Of a stretch of 64,000 nt of DNA, positions 60,053-64,000 are shown one piece after another. The notes below the pieces were generated by a model. The model saw nothing but the letters and a program-made list of their open reading frames with translations. It was not told the DNA's origin and did not search any database. A program made the translations under genes and the position numbers. The stretch is from Alkalihalobacillus sp. BA299 (GTDB lineage: Bacteria > Bacillota > Bacilli > Bacillales > Bacillaceae_F): NCBI RefSeq assembly GCF_017745675.1, contig NZ_JAFLJM010000001.1, positions 248,001 through 312,000 on the forward strand, written 5' to 3'. Numbering within the stretch: position 1 is the first letter of the stretch; each line of letters opens with the position of its first letter.

Positions 60053-61258
60053 ATGGTTGAAAGCATTTTTAAAAGATTACAAGAAATTTATCCGGAGATG
60101 GTGAACTTTAGAAGAGAACTACATATGTACCCAGAACTTTCACATCAAGAAGAAAATACACCTAAAAAGATCGCTGATTTCTTAAGTCAATTAGGATTAG
60201 AAGTAAGAGTAGGAGTCGGTGGAAGAGGAGTTGTTGCAATATTAAGAGGTGGAAAACCTGGTAAAACTGTAGGTTTACGTGCTGATTTTGACGCTTTGCC
60301 AATCCAAGAAGAGAATGATGTGGATTATAAATCTCGTATTCCTGGAGTCATGCATGCGTGCGGCCATGATATACATACGGCAGCTCTATTAGGAGTTGCA
60401 AAAGCATTGGCTGAAGTAAAAGAAACGATAGCAGGAAATATTGTTTTTATTCATCAGTTTGCAGAAGAAGTTATTCCTGGAGGGGCCAAGCCTATGATAG
60501 AGGATGGCTGCTTAGATGGAGTTGATGTGATATATGGTGCTCATGTTTCCTCAATCCATCCGGTTGGCACGATCGGTGTTAAGGAAGGAGCTACAATGGC
60601 CGCAGGGGATACATTTGAAATTGATATTTTTGGAAAAGGCGGACATGCAGCGACTCCGCACCTGACGATAGATCCTATTGTCATCGGGAGTCAGATTATT
60701 GTGAATTTGCAACAAATTGTCGGCAGAAAAGTAGATCCTATAAAATCAGCAGTCGTCTCCGTTGCTGCCTTCAATAGTGGTATTGGGTTTAATGTTATTC
60801 CTGATAAGGCGAAAATTACAGGAACGGTTCGAACCTTTGATGAGGATGTCCGTGATATGATTGAAAGTTTGATAGGGGAGATGGTTGAGTCGACTTGTAA
60901 GGGGAGTGGAGCAACCGCAACCTATAAGTATGTAAGAGGTTATCCTGCTGTAAAGAATCATCCCGAAGAAACAAAAAGAATAGAAAAAATCGCGAATCAC
61001 CTTTTTGGGCAAGCAAATGTGAAGCAGCTTGATCCGCAAATGGGGATGGAGGATTTTGCCTACTATTTACAAAAGGTCCCTGGTACATTTTTCTTTGTTG
61101 GCGGAAATTCTGACTTAGTAGAAAAATACCCTCATCACAATCCAAAATTTGATGTGGATGAACGCTCAATGCTTGATATTGGCAAGCTTTTTGTATCAGC
61201 TGTATTTGACTATCTTTCAAATGAAGTAATAGAAGAAAGCGAGCTTATTGAAACTTGA
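60053..61258 (+). CDS. M20 family amidohydrolase, protein 2
   Basis: The protein has 401 residues, ATG start with GGAAAGGAG upstream. Motifs: FRRELHMYPELSHQEENTPK, GLRADFDALPIQEENDVDYK, PGVMHACGHDIHTAALLGVA (metal C, H), IHQFAEEVIPGGAKPMIEDG (catalytic E-E), YGAHVSS (metal H), and a complete lid domain (DIFGKGGHAATPHLTIDPIV), ending MEDFAYYLQKVPGTFFFVGG. It is of the M20D type, closer to typical N-acyl-L-amino acid/hippurate hydrolases than protein 1. It precedes the DUF5058 membrane pair, which may carry its substrate. Confidence 0.9.
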   Translation: MVESIFKRLQEIYPEMVNFRRELHMYPELSHQEENTPKKIADFLSQLGLEVRVGVGGRGVVAILRGGKPGKTVGLRADFDALPIQEENDVDYKSRIPGVMHACGHDIHTAALLGVAKALAEVKETIAGNIVFIHQFAEEVIPGGAKPMIEDGCLDGVDVIYGAHVSSIHPVGTIGVKEGATMAAGDTFEIDIFGKGGHAATPHLTIDPIVIGSQIIVNLQQIVGRKVDPIKSAVVSVAAFNSGIGFNVIPDKAKITGTVRTFDEDVRDMIESLIGEMVESTCKGSGATATYKYVRGYPAVKNHPEETKRIEKIANHLFGQANVKQLDPQMGMEDFAYYLQKVPGTFFFVGGNSDLVEKYPHHNPKFDVDERSMLDIGKLFVSAVFDYLSNEVIEESELIET

Positions 61259-61474
61259 TGGAATAGAAGCCGAGAAACGGTATAGTGCGTTAAAGAATAA
61301 GGATGGAATGACTTGTTCGGTACTATAATTTAACTATCTTTTATCCTCAATCCAAATCTTTAATTACAAGGGATAAAAGCTAGTAAGAATCCGATTTTTA
61401 AAAGGAAGCAACAGCAATGGATTATACTAGAAACCTTAAAAATAGTTTTATAAAAAGAGGGAGGTTCGAACCTT

Positions 61475-62182
61475 ATGGAAGAGATATTAAGAGTTGCTAA
61501 TAGTACACCGGTTTGGATTTTTGCTTCTATTGTAGTTGCTATTGTTATTTTTCAAGCTGTTACTTTTATTGCGATTGCTTCAAAAACAGCACCAAGTATT
61601 GGAATGACTTCACAGGAATCTCGGAGAGCGCTAAGAGCTGGGTTTATTAGCTGTTTAGGACCTTCATTTGGAATCGCCATTGTTATCATTTCTTTAATTA
61701 CAGTTCTCGGTGCTCCATTTACATTGATGAGAATTGGGATTATTGGATCTGCAGCCACGGAATTAACGGCTGCTGGAATAGGGGCTAATGCTTTTGGGGT
61801 TGAATTAGGTTCTCCTGAATTTTCTATGCAAGCTTTTACAACAGTGGTTTGGACGATGTGTCTTGGGGGAACGGGCTGGTTAATCTTTGCCGCACTTTTT
61901 ACAAAGTCACTTGGAAAAGTCCAGACGAAAGTCGCAAGAAAAAATACGAAAATGATGACGATTATTTCTACAGCTGCCATGCTAGGAGCCTTTGCTTATC
62001 TTGCTAGTCAACAAATGGTAACTGGTTACGGACAAGCCATAGCAGCAGTCGTTTCTGGATTAACGATGATGGGCGTTATCCATTTTTCTAAGAAAAAAGA
62101 AATCAGATGGCTGTCAGAATGGGCCCTTGGGATTGCATTGGTCGTAGGAATGACACTTGGCTACATATCAACATTAATTTAA
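61475..62182 (+). CDS. DUF5058-family membrane protein
   Basis: The protein has 235 residues with six membrane helices. It reads ILRVANSTPVWIFASIVVAI, VIFQAVTFIAIASKTAPSIG, MTSQESRRALRAGFISCLGP, SFGIAIVIISLITVLGAPFT, LMRIGIIGSAATELTAAGIG, the DUF5058 pattern. AGAGGGAGG lies about 13 nt before the ATG. The next gene, 22 nt later, is another membrane protein; such pairs stand beside M20 amidohydrolases in several Firmicutes, so a two-part permease for acyl-amino acids or peptides is a reasonable guess but unproved. Confidence 0.75.
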   Translation: MEEILRVANSTPVWIFASIVVAIVIFQAVTFIAIASKTAPSIGMTSQESRRALRAGFISCLGPSFGIAIVIISLITVLGAPFTLMRIGIIGSAATELTAAGIGANAFGVELGSPEFSMQAFTTVVWTMCLGGTGWLIFAALFTKSLGKVQTKVARKNTKMMTIISTAAMLGAFAYLASQQMVTGYGQAIAAVVSGLTMMGVIHFSKKKEIRWLSEWALGIALVVGMTLGYISTLI

Positions 62183-62204
62183 CTTAGGTTAGGGGGCGGT
62201 TTAT

Positions 62205-62894
62205 ATGGCAATTGCTAAAAGGATTGAAGAAAGTATTGAGATAAAAAGTGCTCAAACAGATGCGATGCAATCATTTCATTCCAAATCTGATTTCTGGGGG
62301 CGTTTAACCCTTTGGTTGGTTGTCTTGGCTTCCTTAATACCACCATTATTTTTTTCATTTGTGCTTGGCTATCACCCGGGGTGGGGAGCTGTAATCGGCG
62401 GTCTCATTGGATACGCGGCTTTTGTTGGTATTATGTGGTTTCTTGAGCCTATCACCTATTACCCGATTTTAGGTAGATCAGGAACGTATTTGTCGTTCCT
62501 TACAGGTAATATAGCAAATATGTGTCTTCCATGTTCAGCGTCCTCTCAAGAGGCAATTGGTGCAGAGCCAGGGTCAAAGAAAGCTGAGGTCGCGGGTACA
62601 TTGGGGATTGCCGTTGCTTCATTAACGAATATTTTAATTATCATCACAGTCGTTTTAAGTGGATCATTTATTCTTACCATAATCCCGCAACCAGTTGAAA
62701 GTGCTATGCAATTCATATTACCTGCAATATTTGGAAGCGTTCTAGGTCAGTTTGCTTATAAAAAACCACTCTATGGATTAATCGCGATTGTTATCGGTAT
62801 GGTCATTTTATTCTCGCCAATCTTTAGTTTAATAAAAATTGTTTTGTGTGTAGCATTGACTATTGGCGCAGTACTTTTTTTGGAAAAGAGATGA
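62205..62894 (+). CDS. Membrane protein, partner of the DUF5058 protein
   Basis: The protein has 229 residues, ATG start with TTAGGGGGCGG upstream. About 35 polar residues are followed by six helices: LTLWLVVLASLIPPLFFSFV, VIGGLIGYAAFVGIMWFLEP, then ILGRSGTYLSFLTGNIANMC, LPCSASSQEAIGAEPGSKKA. The conserved SFLTGNIANMCLPC and EPGSKKAEVAGT stretches look like a substrate path. I do not recognise a named family. It is probably co-translated with the preceding gene and forms a heteromeric transporter with it. A repeat starts 3 nt after the stop. Confidence 0.65.
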   Translation: MAIAKRIEESIEIKSAQTDAMQSFHSKSDFWGRLTLWLVVLASLIPPLFFSFVLGYHPGWGAVIGGLIGYAAFVGIMWFLEPITYYPILGRSGTYLSFLTGNIANMCLPCSASSQEAIGAEPGSKKAEVAGTLGIAVASLTNILIIITVVLSGSFILTIIPQPVESAMQFILPAIFGSVLGQFAYKKPLYGLIAIVIGMVILFSPIFSLIKIVLCVALTIGAVLFLEKR

Positions 62895-62896
62895 TC

Positions 62897-62946
62897 TGTC
62901 ACTGTGACACCCCGAAATACTTCCGAAACACTTCGAAATTTGTCGG
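62897..62946. repeat. GTCACTGTGAC family repeat, long copy
   Basis: TGTCACTGTGACACCCCGAA, ATACTTCCGAAACACTTCGA, AATTTGTCGG. Three CGAA-type sub-repeats follow the palindrome. It sits right after a stop codon. Confidence 0.65.
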
Positions 62947-63047
62947 AAATAACAGGGATACATGAATATTTCTTTAGTATCTGTGAGTATGGAGAAACAG
63001 AAACAGAAAACTGATGCAGAGTGAAATTCCAACCGGAGTAAAAAAGC

Positions 63048-63076
63048 TTGCAAAATATTAAATAATCATCTACAAT
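63048..63076 (+). promoter_or_regulatory. Sigma-A promoter of the riboswitch-msrA unit
   Basis: TTGCAA (63048-63053), a 17-nt spacer, and TACAAT (63071-63076), 38 nt before the riboswitch. Confidence 0.55.
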
Positions 63077-63113
63077 ACTATTTAAGCCAATATAAATTTT
63101 ATAGCGATAGACT

Positions 63114-63225
63114 TCTTATCCAGAGCGGTGGAGGGACAGGCCCTTTGAAACCCGGCAACCATTAAATCAGTGATTGATTTAAACGGTGCCAATTCCTGCA
63201 AGGTGGATACCTTGGGAGATGAGAG
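63114..63225 (+). ncRNA. SAM-I (S-box) riboswitch
   Basis: Conserved S-box pieces are present in order: CTTATCCAGAGCGGTGGAGG, GACAGGCCCTTTGAAACCCG, GCAACC, a variable arm (ATTAAATCAGTGATTGATTT), CGGTGCCAATTCCTGCA, and GGGAGATGAGAGG closing P1. It binds S-adenosylmethionine; when SAM is plentiful the terminator at 63245 forms. It controls msrA just downstream, linking methionine-sulfoxide repair to methionine supply. Confidence 0.93.
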
Positions 63226-63244
63226 GATCGTATGAATATACGAT

Positions 63245-63272
63245 AACCTCTCTATATTTAGAGAGGTTTTTC
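63245..63272 (+). terminator. Riboswitch-controlled terminator
   Basis: AACCTCTCTA pairs with TAGAGAGGTT, then TTT. Its left arm can pair instead with GAGAGG of the riboswitch P1 region, giving the antiterminator. Confidence 0.85.
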
Positions 63273-63315
63273 TTATGGGAAGAAGATTTATCGCTCAACA
63301 AAGGAGCGAATTAAA

Positions 63316-63780
63316 ATGGAAAAAGCAGTATTTGGAGCAGGTTGTTTTTGGGGAGTGGAAGCCTTTTTTGAAGGTATTCGTGGAGTTGAAGAGACAAGAG
63401 TAGGTTATACAGGAGGGCATGTTGAGAATCCTTCCTATGAAGAAGTGAAGACGGGTACGACAGGTCATGCGGAGGCGATCGAAATTTGGTATAACCCTTG
63501 GAAAATATCTTATGCAGAGCTCGTTACTAAATTTTTTGAATGTCATAACCCAACGACACTCAATCGTCAAGGCATTGATATAGGAACGCAATACCGTTCA
63601 GTTATTTTCTTTCAAAATTTTCAACAATTAGAAGTCGCTAGTAAGATTAAAGCGGAGTTAAATCAAGCGAGTGATAAAGAAATTGTCACGGAAATTTCGC
63701 CAGCAAAACCGTTCTATGCCGCAGAAGAATATCATCAAAAGTACTTCCAGAAAAATGGATCCGTTGCTTGTGGGATATAA
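63316..63780 (+). CDS. msrA: Peptide-methionine (S)-S-oxide reductase MsrA
   Basis: The protein has 154 residues, ATG start, AAGGAGCG upstream. It begins EKAVFGAGCFWGVEAFFEGI, with the catalytic GCFW, then RVGYTGGHVENPSYEEVKTG, TTGHAEAIEIWYNP, FFECHNPTTLNRQGIDIGTQ, YRSVIFF, the MsrA substrate and dimer motifs. It ends VACGI; one late cysteine remains as a possible resolving cysteine. It repairs oxidised methionine in proteins with thioredoxin. It is shorter than B. subtilis MsrA (177), as in some bacterial forms. No msrB follows. It is under the SAM riboswitch. Confidence 0.92.
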   Translation: MEKAVFGAGCFWGVEAFFEGIRGVEETRVGYTGGHVENPSYEEVKTGTTGHAEAIEIWYNPWKISYAELVTKFFECHNPTTLNRQGIDIGTQYRSVIFFQNFQQLEVASKIKAELNQASDKEIVTEISPAKPFYAAEEYHQKYFQKNGSVACGI

Positions 63781-63818
63781 ATATATACAATTTCTTTGAT
63801 AATGTCTCCCCTCTTAAT

Positions 63819-63947
63819 ATGTATAATGAACATAAACTTGATAACTTTATTATGATTGGAGACAGGAAGCACGATATTATCGGTGCAAATAATACTGGTA
63901 TTTACTCTATTGGAGTAACGTATGAATTAATTATAAATAAGTTTTGA
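63819..63947 (+). pseudogene. HAD phosphatase C-terminal relic
   Basis: The frame reads MYNEHKLDNFIMIGDRKHDI, IGANNTGIYSIGVTYELIIN, KF and stops. MIGDRKHDIIGA-x-x-x-G-I-x-x-I-G-V-x-Y is HAD motif IV and the tail of phosphoglycolate-phosphatase-like enzymes. Motifs I-III are missing, so this is the 3' stub of a lost gene. Confidence 0.65.
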
Positions 63948-64000
63948 CATTAACCAAGATAAATAGTAATATATATATGTTTAATAGAACGCTTTCATAT

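Noticed and set aside
1-64000. CRISPR array, rRNA or tRNA genes
   Set aside because: No regularly spaced repeats, no rRNA sequence and no cloverleaf with a CCA-type end were noticed.

Overview
The window is low-GC Bacillaceae DNA, from an aerobic, spore-former-type Bacillus relative. The evidence is the AT-rich composition, strong GGAGG ribosome sites with many GTG and TTG starts, an S-box (SAM-I) riboswitch, ComK-like sequences, a TxpA-type toxin, a YcnK-type copper repressor and Bacillus-type sigma-A promoters. Genus cannot be settled from the sequence alone.

Layout. (1) 1-5.1 kb is a defence-type island: the 3' part of a LlaJI-like restriction gene, a DUF6119/TIGR04141 gene with an abnormal 5' end, an octameric (RipA-like) membrane protein, a UvrD helicase relic and an HNH nuclease protein. 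(2) 5.5-10 kb holds the first and fullest copy of a recurring XRE - ComK-like - HTH cassette (further copies or scraps at 9.8, 19.3-20.4 and 36.4-36.9 kb), a small holin-like toxin gene and a protein carrying a free-standing FtsK gamma DNA-binding domain. (3) 10-20 kb is mixed: an Old Yellow Enzyme, an internally deleted acyl-CoA synthetase, an MFS exporter, a TPR/winged-helix regulator broken by a 7-bp tandem duplication, an M20/M28-type peptidase between two small unknown genes, and an Rpn-type nuclease. (4) 21-36 kb is a catabolic region. A TRAP transporter (dctPQM), two DUF1254/DUF1214 proteins, a TetR regulator, three SDRs, a BaiCD/dienoyl-CoA-reductase-like flavoenzyme, a FabL-like reductase and a 3-hydroxyacyl-CoA dehydrogenase all lie on the + strand. 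Four copies of a palindromic site lie upstream of dctP and of the TetR gene, and two thiolase scraps show that a beta-oxidation step has been lost. (5) 38.1-55.4 kb holds the clearest discovery. A nuclease lipoprotein gene is cut exactly between codons DKY and GRL by a 16.4-kb element. The element carries three large tyrosine recombinases (Tn554-like trio), an intact paralogue of the gene it interrupts, and a copper/cytochrome-oxidase cargo (copA, ctaG, ycnK, PepSY, YtkA-like, PCFCGC protein, dihaem cytochrome c, SCO). (6) 55.6-64 kb carries two M20 amidohydrolases, a class-I glutamine-amidotransferase-like hydrolase, an amidase, a DUF5058 membrane pair, and msrA behind a SAM riboswitch.

At least two dispersed repeat families occur at gene 3' ends throughout (GGGGACGG...CCGTCCC and GTCACTGTGAC...CCCGAA). 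Several genes have single-base frameshifts at homopolymers (comK, XRE, the second recombinase). These may be real decay or base-calling errors, and raw reads would decide. All functional calls rest on recognised motifs and family resemblance read by eye; no database search was run.
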